Part shown: positions 19,239 through 28,954 of the stretch, piece by piece
Position numbering within the stretch: position 1 is the stretch's first letter
How the letters are laid out: each line of letters starts with the position of its first letter
NCBI GenBank assembly: GCA_029262895.1
Contig: JAJCYM010000020.1
Span: forward strand, 1 to 64,000
DNA from: Roseivirga sp.
GTDB lineage: Bacteria; Bacteroidota; Bacteroidia; Cytophagales; Cyclobacteriaceae
DNA: 64,000 bases
Direction: 5' to 3'
The notes under the pieces: generated by a model
The model's input: the letters and a program-made list of their open reading frames with translations, nothing else
Database searches by the model: none
What the model was told of the DNA's origin: nothing
Program-made: the position numbers and the translations under genes

Positions 19239-21691
19239 TGGACGGAATCTTGGACTTTCAGAAATTGTCAGAAATTGTTGGCGGGTCAATCACCCAATTA
19301 CATTCCAACCATGAAATCAGCGATATCATAACTGATAGCCGAAAAGTCCATACCATTGGACTGCACTCGGTGTTTTTTGCTATAAATGGTATCCATCATG
19401 ACGGACATCTCTTTTTAGAGGATCTCTATAATAAGAATTTGCGAAATATTGTGGTTGAGAAGGAAATTGACTGGCATCAATTTCCGGAGGCTAACATTCT
19501 GGTGGTAGAAAATTCCATTCAGGCCTTGCAAAAACTTGCCACGTTTCATAGGTCGGAATTTCAAATTCCCGTTGTAGGCATCACTGGAAGCAATGCAAAG
19601 ACGATTGTCAAAGAATGGTTGTTTCAACTGCTCTCTGGCAGTTATGAAGTACTACAGAGTCCAAGAAGTTATAACTCTCAATTGGGTGTATCGCTTTCCG
19701 TTTGGCAACTGAACTCAGGACATGAGCAGGCCATCTTCGAAGCTGGCATTTCGACAGTTAACGAAATGCGACATCTCGAGACTATTATTAAGCCTACTGT
19801 TGGGATTTTTACCAATATAGGTTCGGCCCATGAGCAGGGATTTTCGTCTGTTGAAGAAAAGGTAAAGGAGAAACTTCAGCTATTTAAAACCAGTGAATTG
19901 ATCATTTATTGTCAGGATCATAAGCTGATTCATGATATGATAAATGAGTCATCACTTATCAATTGCCAATTGCTCTCATGGTCTTTCAATGCCGACAGTC
20001 CTATCAAAATAAAGACAATTAATGCCCGTCATTTTGAAATCAAATTCAACCAGAAGGTCTTAAGGCTTAAACTCCCATTTGCAGATAGGGCATCGCATGA
20101 AAATTTGTTCCATTGCATTAGCTACCTGTTGCATTTGGGTTTTGAAGAACCCAGGATTCAGGTTGCACTAAATCGACTAGAACCAATCAAAATGAGGTTG
20201 GCCTTAAAGCAAGGTATCAATGGTTGTTCCATCGTGGATGACACCTACAACAATGACCTTGTAGGACTGGAATTTGCCTTACAGTTTTTGCATTCTCAGC
20301 ATCAGCGTTCTTCTAAAACAGTCATACTTTCAGACATTCCTCAATCTTCATTAAGCCAAGACCTGCTCTATCAAAAGGTGGGTCAATTACTCAAATCACA
20401 AGGTGTAAAGAGGTTCATTGGAATCGGCCCTGAGCTTTATGCTCAAAAAGAAAAAATTGACATCCCCGGTGAATATTTCAATTCTACCGATTCATTTTTG
20501 AAAGACTTCAAAACCTTGGTATTTGAAAATGAAATGGTCTTGGTCAAAGGTGCGCGGGTTTTTGAGTTTGAAAAAATTGTTTCACAACTGGTAGAAAAAC
20601 TACATGAAACTGTTTTAGAAATTGATTTGGATGCGCTCACTCACAACCTCAATTTCTATCGAAACAAACTGAGAGCATCTACCAAATTAATGGTCATGGT
20701 AAAGGCCTTAGCCTATGGTAGCGGGAGTGCCGAAATTTCAAATCTATTGCAATTTCACAAGGTTGATTACCTGGCCGTGGCTTATACCGATGAAGGTGTA
20801 GAATTAAGAAAAAATGGCGTTCAATTGCCGGTCATGGTGATGAACCCTAAGAATGATCTGGTTAGGCTTTTGGAAAATGATTTGGAGCCGGAGGTATTCG
20901 GGCTATCACAATTGCAAAGGTATGTTGAAGAACTTAAACTTATTAATCAGGAATTAGGCGTTCATTTGAATATCAACACGGGCATGAATCGCCTGGGTGT
21001 AGATGCTGAAGAAATAGATCAATTGATCGAAGCTTTGAAGGTTTCCCCACAAATAAAGGTCAAGAGCATTTTCACCCACCTGGCTGGAGCAGACTCAACT
21101 GAGCACAGGGACTTCTCACTGCAGCAGCTTCATGATTTTGAGCCAATTGCTCAACAGCTAGAAAAAGCGTTGGGCTACAGCACCATCAAACATGCACTTA
21201 ATTCCGCAGGCATTTTAAGCTTTCCTGAGTATCAGATGGATATGGTAAGACTGGGCATTGGGCTGCACGGTTTTGACCCATCCGGGCATGCAAACGAGTT
21301 GTTCTCAGTCAGTACCCTCAAGACTATTATTTCCCAAATCCGCAAAATCGAAGAGGGTGAAACCATAGGTTATGGAAGAAAGGGAACAGCTACAAAAGAT
21401 TGTGTTATTGCTACTATTGCATTGGGCTATGCTGATGGATTTTCAAGAGCCTTTAGCGATGGAATTGGCCAAGTAATGATCAACGGAAATCTGGCAAATG
21501 TGATTGGGAATGTCTGTATGGACATGACTATGATTGATATCACGGGCATTGATGCTAAAGAAGGAGATGAGGTGATTATTTTCGGTAAAGAGCTACCGAT
21601 TCAACAGGTGGCCTCAAGTATAGATACGATACCCTACGAAATTCTGACTAGTGTGAGCAGTCGGGTAAAACGAATTTACTTTTCACATTAA
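19238..21691 (+). CDS. Bifunctional MurF (UDP-MurNAc-tripeptide:D-Ala-D-Ala ligase) / alanine racemase
   Basis: Mur ligase half 'VVGITGSNAKTIVKEWL' fused to alanine racemase half 'MVMVKALAYGSGSAEIS...NINTGMNRLGV...GNVCMDMTMIDIT'; ATG overlaps csaA stop. Confidence 0.92.
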   Translation: MDGILDFQKLSEIVGGSITQLHSNHEISDIITDSRKVHTIGLHSVFFAINGIHHDGHLFLEDLYNKNLRNIVVEKEIDWHQFPEANILVVENSIQALQKLATFHRSEFQIPVVGITGSNAKTIVKEWLFQLLSGSYEVLQSPRSYNSQLGVSLSVWQLNSGHEQAIFEAGISTVNEMRHLETIIKPTVGIFTNIGSAHEQGFSSVEEKVKEKLQLFKTSELIIYCQDHKLIHDMINESSLINCQLLSWSFNADSPIKIKTINARHFEIKFNQKVLRLKLPFADRASHENLFHCISYLLHLGFEEPRIQVALNRLEPIKMRLALKQGINGCSIVDDTYNNDLVGLEFALQFLHSQHQRSSKTVILSDIPQSSLSQDLLYQKVGQLLKSQGVKRFIGIGPELYAQKEKIDIPGEYFNSTDSFLKDFKTLVFENEMVLVKGARVFEFEKIVSQLVEKLHETVLEIDLDALTHNLNFYRNKLRASTKLMVMVKALAYGSGSAEISNLLQFHKVDYLAVAYTDEGVELRKNGVQLPVMVMNPKNDLVRLLENDLEPEVFGLSQLQRYVEELKLINQELGVHLNINTGMNRLGVDAEEIDQLIEALKVSPQIKVKSIFTHLAGADSTEHRDFSLQQLHDFEPIAQQLEKALGYSTIKHALNSAGILSFPEYQMDMVRLGIGLHGFDPSGHANELFSVSTLKTIISQIRKIEEGETIGYGRKGTATKDCVIATIALGYADGFSRAFSDGIGQVMINGNLANVIGNVCMDMTMIDITGIDAKEGDEVIIFGKELPIQQVASSIDTIPYEILTSVSSRVKRIYFSH

Positions 21692-21850
21692 TCAACCACC
21701 GCAGCCCAAGTTTTTCTTTAGCGGTACATTCTTTGGTAAACCTCCAAAATCAAAATCCTTGTCGTCCCATTTATCTTCCTTTTCTGCCTCCAATTTAGCT
21801 TTTCGTAGAGCCTCTTCATATTCTGTCTTCTTTGAGGTCTTGTTTTTCAT
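21692..21850 (-). CDS. Small hypothetical protein (52 aa) ending GCGG, absent from the ORF track
   Basis: Translation MKNKTSKKTEYEEALRKAKLEAEKEDKWDDKDFDFGGLPKNVPLKKNLGCGG*; abuts murF-alr stop. Confidence 0.6.
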   Translation of the reverse strand: MKNKTSKKTEYEEALRKAKLEAEKEDKWDDKDFDFGGLPKNVPLKKNLGCGG

Positions 21851-21905
21851 GTCTAATTAACTGTATTAACCTTTGAAAAATTCCAATTTTAGTTAATTTG
21901 AATGG

Positions 21906-23252
21906 ATGAATCTGAACATCCAGACTTTGGTGCAAAGACAATTTGATCAGGTGGACAATGCTCCTCTGGTGGTGTTCCGAATGCTCTTTGGTTTTCTGAT
22001 TTTTGTCGAATCCGCGGGTGCTATTTTCACGGGTTGGGTAAAGGAAACCTTTATTATTCCAGATTTTACCTTTACCATCATCGGGTTTGAATGGCTTCAA
22101 CCTCTGCCCGGTAGTGGCATGTATTTCTACTTTGCCCTTATGGCTCTTCTTGGCCTAATGGTCATGTTGGGGTACCAATATAGGCTCAGTATTGGCCTCT
22201 TCACACTTCTTTGGACAATTAGCTACTTCATGCAAAAGTCCAGCTATAACAATCACTACTATCTATTGATTTTGCTCTGCCTTTTTATGTGGTATGTACC
22301 TGCTCATGGCTACGCTTCACTGGACGCCCGCAGAAAAAATGCAGTAGTAAGCCTGACTTGTTCAAGATGGTGCATTAGCATATTCAAAATTCAATTGTGG
22401 ATCGTATTCAGCTTTGCTGCCATTTCGAAGCTTTATCCCGGGTGGCTTCAGGGTGATTTCATCGATTTCGTCTTTGTAGGAAAACAAAACTATCCTGTTA
22501 TAGGCCAGTGGCTACAGGAAAATTGGGTGCAAAAAGTAGTTGTTTATGGAGGCATCATTTTCGACCTAGTGATCATCTATTTTCTACTATGGAGAAGAAC
22601 CCGCAAGGTTGCCTTCGGTGTCACTGTTGTTTTTCATCTTTTTAATTCGGCAGTTTTTCAAATCGGGATTTTTCCATACCTGATGATTGCTCTTTGCATT
22701 TTCTTTTTTGATCCCTTTATCATCCGAAAAAAGTTTTTAAAGAAGAAGCCCATTAGCAAAACACTCTATTTTGAAAACGAAGTGCTGTCCGTTCGCAAGA
22801 AAGCGTTGTTATACCTCTTTGGCCTCTATTTCCTTATCCAATTTTGGCTTCCGCTCCGGCATCATTTATTTGCGGGAGATGTGATTTGGACGGAAGAAGG
22901 TCACAGAATGGCATGGCGCATGATGCTAAGAACCAAGGGAGGTAGTATTGATTTTTTGGTTAAAGATGTTGCCAATGATTCTACCTGGGTGGTTCAGCCG
23001 AGAACAGAACTGAACGCTAAACAGGTTTCTGCTATGGCCTCAAAGCCAGACATGATTTGGCAGTATTCCAAAAGGCTCAGGAAAAAATACCAGAAGCAGG
23101 GTATGCAAAATGTACAGATATTTGCCAGGTCAAGGGTCAGACTTAATGGCGGGCCTGCTTACCCCATCATTAATGAGAATCAGGATTTGGCAGCAGTGAA
23201 GTGGCAAAGCATGAAACATTCTGATTGGATTCTGAGCCCTGATGAACAATAA
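21906..23252 (+). CDS. HTTM-domain (vitamin K-dependent gamma-carboxylase-like) membrane protein
   Basis: 'APLVVFRMLFGFLIFVESAGAI', 'YNNHYYLLILLCLFMWYVPAHGYASLDARR', 'CISIFKIQLWIVFSFAAISKLYPGWL'. Confidence 0.82.
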   Translation: MNLNIQTLVQRQFDQVDNAPLVVFRMLFGFLIFVESAGAIFTGWVKETFIIPDFTFTIIGFEWLQPLPGSGMYFYFALMALLGLMVMLGYQYRLSIGLFTLLWTISYFMQKSSYNNHYYLLILLCLFMWYVPAHGYASLDARRKNAVVSLTCSRWCISIFKIQLWIVFSFAAISKLYPGWLQGDFIDFVFVGKQNYPVIGQWLQENWVQKVVVYGGIIFDLVIIYFLLWRRTRKVAFGVTVVFHLFNSAVFQIGIFPYLMIALCIFFFDPFIIRKKFLKKKPISKTLYFENEVLSVRKKALLYLFGLYFLIQFWLPLRHHLFAGDVIWTEEGHRMAWRMMLRTKGGSIDFLVKDVANDSTWVVQPRTELNAKQVSAMASKPDMIWQYSKRLRKKYQKQGMQNVQIFARSRVRLNGGPAYPIINENQDLAAVKWQSMKHSDWILSPDEQ

Positions 23253-23329
23253 GGATTAGTTTGTTTTGTTTATCCATTCACCGCTAGTAAATTGCCCTAG
23301 TTTTTAATTAATCTAAATAAAAAGAGAGG

Positions 23330-23551
23330 ATGAAAAGTTTGGCTGACCTAAAAGTCAGTGAAAAAGGGATTATCAAGAGCTTCTCAGACGAAGCCTTATC
23401 CGTCAAGCTTATAGAAATGGGTTGCCTTCCCGGAAGTGAAATTGAATTGAATTTTGCGGCACCCTTCAACGGTCCTCTTGCTGTAAAAGTAGCAGGGTAC
23501 CATCTCTCTCTGCGCAAGGAAGAAGCGCGTAGCGTTACACTGGAAGATTAA
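23330..23551 (+). CDS. feoA: Ferrous iron transport protein A
   Basis: FeoA SH3-like sequence 'LIEMGCLPGSEIELNFAAPFNGPLAVKVAGYHLSLRKEEA'; followed by feoB. Confidence 0.9.
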   Translation: MKSLADLKVSEKGIIKSFSDEALSVKLIEMGCLPGSEIELNFAAPFNGPLAVKVAGYHLSLRKEEARSVTLED

Positions 23552-23556
23552 ACCAA

Positions 23557-25668
23557 ATGTCGGACCAGAGCAAACCTAAAATAGCGCTTGTCGGTAATCC
23601 TAATTCTGGAAAGAGTACACTTTTCAACCTACTCACTGGTCTAAGTCAGAAAACCGGCAATTTTCCCGGAGTTACTGTAGACAAAAAAACAGGTACGTTT
23701 AAGCTTCTGGATGGAAGAATAGCTGAGGTTACTGATTTGCCCGGAACCTACAGCATCTATCCCAAGACACTGGACGAACAAATAGTTCAAGAAGTGTTTT
23801 TGGATAGAACGCATTCCCATCATCCGGACATGGCCATAGTGGTTACAGATGCCACCAACCTCAAAAGAAATCTGCTGCTCTTTACCCAAATTAGGGATCT
23901 GGGCATTCCCTGTGTGCTGGTTTTGAACATGTTTGACATCGTTCAGTTGCGCAAGGTGAAAATCGACCTTCGGGGCCTATCAATTGATTTGGGTGTCAAG
24001 GTACTCGCAACAAATTCACATTCAGGAGATGGAGTGCAGGCCCTGAAAAAAATAGTTTCTCAAGCCTTAATTTCAAGCAAAAGACCCTTTTATGATACCT
24101 ATCATTTGGCTTCAAAAACCATTGATGCCATTAAGGAATCTTTTGATCTGACTGAAAACTACCGCGCCTATCAATATGCGCAACAAACGGAGCGACTGAC
24201 TTTCCTGAGTGAGTCACAAAAGGAAGAGATTCGAGAGATCAAAAAGGAGAACAACTTTTATGATCTTCCTACTCAATCCCAAGAAACTATCGGCAGGTAT
24301 CAATTGATCTCCGATATTGTAGATCGAAACACTATCCAGCCCTCAGACAGTAACAAACGGACAATTTCAGAAAAAATAGATCGGATTGTTACGCATCAGG
24401 TGTTTGGTTACGCGGTATTCCTCGGTCTGCTCTTTCTCATATTCCAATCCATTTTTGCCTGGGCAGAGGGCCCAATGGACATTATTGAGGGGTCCATTTC
24501 CCAATTTGGCTCCTGGGTAAAAAGCAGCTTACCCGCGGGTGTTGTAAACGATCTAATCACGGATGGAATTATTGCTGGCTTAGCTGGCGTGCTGGTGTTC
24601 ATTCCGCAAATCGCCATTCTCTTTGCCTTTATCTCTCTGCTCGAGGAATCTGGCTATATGGCTCGGGCAGTATTTCTGATGGACAAATTGATGCGGAAAT
24701 TCGGTCTTAATGGAAAAAGTGTGGTACCCCTCATTTCCGGTATGGCCTGTGCCATTCCTGCAATTATGGCAACCCGGAACATCGAAAGCTGGAAAGACAG
24801 ACTCATAACAATTTTTGTAACCCCATTCATGAGTTGCAGTGCACGACTACCTGTATACACCATCCTGATTGGTTTGGTGGTACCAGAAGATCATCTCTTT
24901 GGTGTTTTTAACATTCAAGGCCTCGTGCTCATGGGCCTTTATTTGCTTGGATTTCTGGCAGCGGTAGTTTCTGCCATTGGGATGAAATATATGCTTAAGG
25001 TCAAGGAGCGTAGCTATTTCGTAATGGAACTGCCGGATTATAAGTTGCCACAATGGAAAAACGTGCTCCTTACAATTTATAGCAAGAGTAAGACATTTGC
25101 GGTGGAGGCTGGTAAGGTTATCATTGCTATTTCAATTATACTCTGGGTATTGGCTTCCTATGGTTCAGGAAACAACTTTAAGAATGCTGAAGAAATAGTG
25201 AGGTCCGAGCTACCTCAAACGGCTTCTCAGGAGCAATACGAAATCGCCCTGAGCGCTCATAGGCTCGAATATTCTTATGCCGGCCGATTTGGCAAGGCTA
25301 TTGAGCCAATGATTAAGCCACTTGGCTATGACTGGAAAATAGGCATAGCATTGATCACTTCATTCGCAGCAAGAGAGGTTTTTGTGGGCACAATGTCTAC
25401 CATATATAGTATTGGGGCCAGTGATGACGATGAAGTAAGCATCAGGGAAAAGCTACGGCAAGAGGTTGACCCCGAAACCGGGGAACCTGTCTATACCATG
25501 GCACTGGGGTTCTCACTTATGGTATTCTATGCCTTTGCAATGCAGTGCATGAGCACCCTGGCCATTGTTTATCGAGAGACCAAGGGATGGAAGTGGCCTT
25601 TAATTCAAATGGTTTACATGACGGCTGTGGCTTATCTCTCAGCCCTTGTCACCTACAATATCTTTTGA
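23557..25668 (+). CDS. feoB: Ferrous iron transport protein B
   Basis: G1 'GNPNSGKSTLFN', 'DLPGTYS', gate motifs 'SGMACAIPAIMATR', 'FMSCSARLPVYT'. Confidence 0.96.
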   Translation: MSDQSKPKIALVGNPNSGKSTLFNLLTGLSQKTGNFPGVTVDKKTGTFKLLDGRIAEVTDLPGTYSIYPKTLDEQIVQEVFLDRTHSHHPDMAIVVTDATNLKRNLLLFTQIRDLGIPCVLVLNMFDIVQLRKVKIDLRGLSIDLGVKVLATNSHSGDGVQALKKIVSQALISSKRPFYDTYHLASKTIDAIKESFDLTENYRAYQYAQQTERLTFLSESQKEEIREIKKENNFYDLPTQSQETIGRYQLISDIVDRNTIQPSDSNKRTISEKIDRIVTHQVFGYAVFLGLLFLIFQSIFAWAEGPMDIIEGSISQFGSWVKSSLPAGVVNDLITDGIIAGLAGVLVFIPQIAILFAFISLLEESGYMARAVFLMDKLMRKFGLNGKSVVPLISGMACAIPAIMATRNIESWKDRLITIFVTPFMSCSARLPVYTILIGLVVPEDHLFGVFNIQGLVLMGLYLLGFLAAVVSAIGMKYMLKVKERSYFVMELPDYKLPQWKNVLLTIYSKSKTFAVEAGKVIIAISIILWVLASYGSGNNFKNAEEIVRSELPQTASQEQYEIALSAHRLEYSYAGRFGKAIEPMIKPLGYDWKIGIALITSFAAREVFVGTMSTIYSIGASDDDEVSIREKLRQEVDPETGEPVYTMALGFSLMVFYAFAMQCMSTLAIVYRETKGWKWPLIQMVYMTAVAYLSALVTYNIF

Positions 25669-27141
25669 TCATTTGGGGGGCCTATAATTCAAGGGAAGCA
25701 TTTCAGAAAATCCGCCCCATGTCCACCAGCCCATATAGATTACATCATCAACATTGTTGAAATAGCCCGGATAGCTTAAAACTGGCTTCCTATTTCGAAA
25801 AGCAATCACTGATTTTTGAAACAAAGGCACAGAAGAAAAATCAATTCCCCCCGTTTGCTCATGGCTGATCAATGCCCGACCACTCCCCAAATCTATAGTA
25901 GATCGGGATTTCCGATCCGTGAATTCAAATTTGCTTCCCTTAGATTTATCTCTGAACATTTTAATGTAGTTCTCATCTTCGAATTCCCCCTGGTAGGTAA
26001 TCTCAATATCAAAATCGGACTTTAGTTGACGCTGAAACAAGTGATTTGTTCTTTGAAGTTTCAAAATCTCCCCAAGTTGTGGAACCGTGAGGGGAGAGGA
26101 GTACTCAGCAGTGGTGGAATCGTATCTCAGTAAATTCACTCTAAATCCCTCTTCAAAGGTCTTGCCATCCAACAACGCATGAAGGAAGTGCATGTCTGAT
26201 CCCAGATAGGCCGCTTTGCGCGCGGCTTCCCATTTGTTGTTTTTTCGTCTTGATTTGGGCTCCAGTTCCGTGAATCTCGCTTGACCCTTTCTGGTGACTA
26301 GTCCGTTTTCGAATTTGAATTCCTCCAATTGAAAGGACACGTCATAACCCATAGCCATGTTTTCAATAAGCAAAGGTTGATTAGCCGTGGCAGTATAATT
26401 CCTGGTAGAATCAGGCCCTGGGGTAAACTCCAATACATGGGGGTTTACAATTCTACAATTTTTAGCGTTCACTGATCTGCCCAAAAAATCTACTTTGAAT
26501 CTCTTCAATAAGTTCCTGTCCTGCCGATTTCTCTTTTTGCGGCTAGGTGCTGAAACAGTAAACTCACCTATCACTGTGATCTCCATTTCCAATTCAATTT
26601 GAATTGTATCACTTGATGTGGCTAGTGGGAATGGCTCAACATGAGGCTTATAGCCCACATGTGACACAATAAGTCTGGAGTCGAAATCAGGCACGTTGTC
26701 GATTCGAAAAAAGCCATAAAAATCAGTAGCATCACCTAAAGAACTATTGTCTATAAAAGCACTTGCAAACTGCAGGGGAACTTTGGTTGTGGCATCTATC
26801 ACCCTACCGATGATAGATTTTTCCGTAGGTGGCCTTTTCAGGATAACAATGTTTCCACTGACCTCCTTATAAAATAGGTTTTCAAGTTCAAGGAGATCAG
26901 TCAGAACCGCCCGGAGTGCAACATTAAAATACGTGCCGTTAATCTTAGTTCTGGGAACAATGTTGCTATTGTAGCTGAAATTGACCTGAGCCACACGACT
27001 GACGGTTCGCAAGGCCACGGGCAGGGAAGCATCATTAAATCTTACGGAAATACGTTTGTCAAGGATGGAAACATCCTGACCTTTTAGCAAGGGAATGAGA
27101 GTACAAAATAAAAGAATGCATACCGCAAGTCTTCGGGGCAT
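25669..27141 (-). CDS. STN plus carboxypeptidase-like regulatory domain protein, no barrel apparent
   Basis: 'ISVRFNDASLPVALRTVSRVAQVNFSYNSNIV' STN; 'IIGRVIDATTKVPLQFASAFIDNSSLGDATDFYGFF' CarbD; linked to fecR/ECF. Confidence 0.75.
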   Translation of the reverse strand: MPRRLAVCILLFCTLIPLLKGQDVSILDKRISVRFNDASLPVALRTVSRVAQVNFSYNSNIVPRTKINGTYFNVALRAVLTDLLELENLFYKEVSGNIVILKRPPTEKSIIGRVIDATTKVPLQFASAFIDNSSLGDATDFYGFFRIDNVPDFDSRLIVSHVGYKPHVEPFPLATSSDTIQIELEMEITVIGEFTVSAPSRKKRNRQDRNLLKRFKVDFLGRSVNAKNCRIVNPHVLEFTPGPDSTRNYTATANQPLLIENMAMGYDVSFQLEEFKFENGLVTRKGQARFTELEPKSRRKNNKWEAARKAAYLGSDMHFLHALLDGKTFEEGFRVNLLRYDSTTAEYSSPLTVPQLGEILKLQRTNHLFQRQLKSDFDIEITYQGEFEDENYIKMFRDKSKGSKFEFTDRKSRSTIDLGSGRALISHEQTGGIDFSSVPLFQKSVIAFRNRKPVLSYPGYFNNVDDVIYMGWWTWGGFSEMLPLNYRPPK

Positions 27142-27149
27142 TCCCCAAT

Positions 27150-28142
27150 TTACTCACTACAACTTATACCGGACAATTTTATTTTATTTTCTTGAGTCTT
27201 AGACGACTCTAAACCTGGAAAAGTGGCTTTTAGAATAGTTAATACTTCTTCCATGGTATTGTTATCAAAAGTACTTGTCACTGCGCAATTGGCCATTGCA
27301 TCGGTTATCTCAAACTCAACTAGATAAGCCTTCTCCAAATCTTCCAAGACTTCTGGCATTGGAGTTTCTACATAATCAAACTTACGCGTCCACCAGCCAC
27401 TGAAGTTCAAATTCAAGATTTCGCTCACTTCAATTTGGTTGCTTTCAACATCCAAGGTGGCCTTTTGACCTCCGGTTACCACAGTGCCTTGGTCAACCTC
27501 AGCCATCGCTGCAAAAGCCACGCTGCCTTCAGTCACGTTCAACTCAACCCTTTCATTGGGATAGGCTGTAATATCAAAGTTGGTTCCTAAAACCTGTATG
27601 CGAGAAGCACCCGTTTCAACCACAAATGGTAAGTCTTCATTTCGGGTTACATCAAAATTGGCCTCTCCAATCAAGGTCACAACCCTGTCGGTAGTGTTGA
27701 AATCTGCACTATAGGTAAGTTTTGAATTGGCATTCAATCTTACTATTGAGCCATCAGGCAATTTCAGTTCTTTCAAACCATTCTCAGAAGCCACCTCAAT
27801 AGTGCTTGGCTGCCCAGGAACATCTTTTACACCAGTAGCAACAAAATAGCCTGCAACGGCCAAAATCAATATTGTAGCGGCTATTTTCAAAAAGCTATAA
27901 GGCCTTTTTGGGGTCATTGGCACCACTTTAGATTCCTCCAAAGTCCGCTCTTTTACAGCCTCCCAGGCTGCAGTAGTGTCAAACGATATACTACTGTTCG
28001 GGGCATGAGTAAGCTGCCATACATTAAGGTATGCCTCAAAATCCCTACTAACCGCTTCATCAGCTGCCAATTGGGTTTCAAAAGAATTTCTCTCCTCCTC
28101 CGATAAATCATCGGCCAAATATTTGGCCATCAACTCTTCCAT
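27150..28142 (-). CDS. FecR-family anti-sigma factor
   Basis: 'ELKLPDGSIVRLNANSKLTYSADF...VTLIGEANFDV...PFVVETGASRIQVLGTNFDI'. Confidence 0.92.
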   Translation of the reverse strand: MEELMAKYLADDLSEEERNSFETQLAADEAVSRDFEAYLNVWQLTHAPNSSISFDTTAAWEAVKERTLEESKVVPMTPKRPYSFLKIAATILILAVAGYFVATGVKDVPGQPSTIEVASENGLKELKLPDGSIVRLNANSKLTYSADFNTTDRVVTLIGEANFDVTRNEDLPFVVETGASRIQVLGTNFDITAYPNERVELNVTEGSVAFAAMAEVDQGTVVTGGQKATLDVESNQIEVSEILNLNFSGWWTRKFDYVETPMPEVLEDLEKAYLVEFEITDAMANCAVTSTFDNNTMEEVLTILKATFPGLESSKTQENKIKLSGISCSE

Positions 28143-28222
28143 TGTCTTTTATTCTAAGTCCTAAAAATAACAACCAAGTTGTTTTTTCCCCTTACTCCAA
28201 CATTCACAGAATGTTAAAAAAC

Positions 28223-28768
28223 TTATATATACTCTTTAAGGCTCAGCCTCAACATCTTGAGTGCCTTGCCCATATGTACCTCTACTGTCTTTTTCGAAAT
28301 GTTCAATTCATCAGCTATTTCATGATACTTTTTACCCTCTTCCCGGCTCAGTCTAAATACCTTCTGGCATTGAGGTGGCAGTTCATTGATGGCATCTGCA
28401 ATTTTCTGTTGCAATTCAAAATCCGGCTGATGACTTATATAGGCCTTTTGAGCTACTTCGATCTTATCCTGCTTTCTGGCCACATAGTTTGAGACCACCT
28501 TTTGATGCTTGATGTAGTTCAAAGCTGTATTATAGGCTGTCTTGAACAGATATGATTTAAAACTGATATCCTCTCGGATCAGTTCTCTTTTCACCCATAA
28601 ATTGACAAAAGTGGTTTGAACTATTTCTTCAGTAGTGTCTTTATCTCTGATAATGCGCATGACGTAACGGCAGGTGGCGTCATAGTGCATCTCAAATAAT
28701 GTAGAAAACGCGCGCTTATCTCCACCAGCAAATGCAGCTAATATTTTAGCTTCTTCCTCTCTCGTCAC
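28223..28768 (-). CDS. ECF RNA polymerase sigma-70 factor, FecI-like
   Basis: 'DKRAFSTLFEMHYDATCRYVMRII...EIVQTTFVNLW' region 2, 'LPPQCQKVFRLSREEGKKYHEIADEL' region 4. Confidence 0.92.
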   Translation of the reverse strand: MTREEEAKILAAFAGGDKRAFSTLFEMHYDATCRYVMRIIRDKDTTEEIVQTTFVNLWVKRELIREDISFKSYLFKTAYNTALNYIKHQKVVSNYVARKQDKIEVAQKAYISHQPDFELQQKIADAINELPPQCQKVFRLSREEGKKYHEIADELNISKKTVEVHMGKALKMLRLSLKEYI

Positions 28769-28907
28769 GTAGTCTTAGTTATAGGTTTGAAACTTGAGCC
28801 ATGAAGATAAAAAGAAAATCCAAATAACAAGATCACCGACAAAACCGGACAATGCCTCTTCGAACTCAAAAAAAAATCTACATTAAACTAAAGTATAATA
28901 ACATCCA

Positions 28908-28915
28908 TATCTTTG
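28908..28915 (+). promoter_or_regulatory. Candidate -7 element TATCTTTG for mutS-like gene
   Basis: Matches TAnnTTTG, 39 nt upstream of GTG start. Confidence 0.4.
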
Positions 28916-28954
28916 GAATCTCGTAATAAAACGGAGCCTTCAACCTATTAATCA

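Noticed and set aside
21857-21870. Additional TTAAC array upstream of the HTTM gene (ATTAACTGTATTAACC)
   Set aside because: Only two repeats at 9-bp period, not the 10/11-bp phasing or -7 spacing of the two reported arrays.
23295-23320. DtxR/Fur-type box upstream of feoA (TAGTTTTTAATTAATCTAAATA)
   Set aside because: AT-rich, and symmetry is poor when the reverse complement is aligned; not distinguishable from background.
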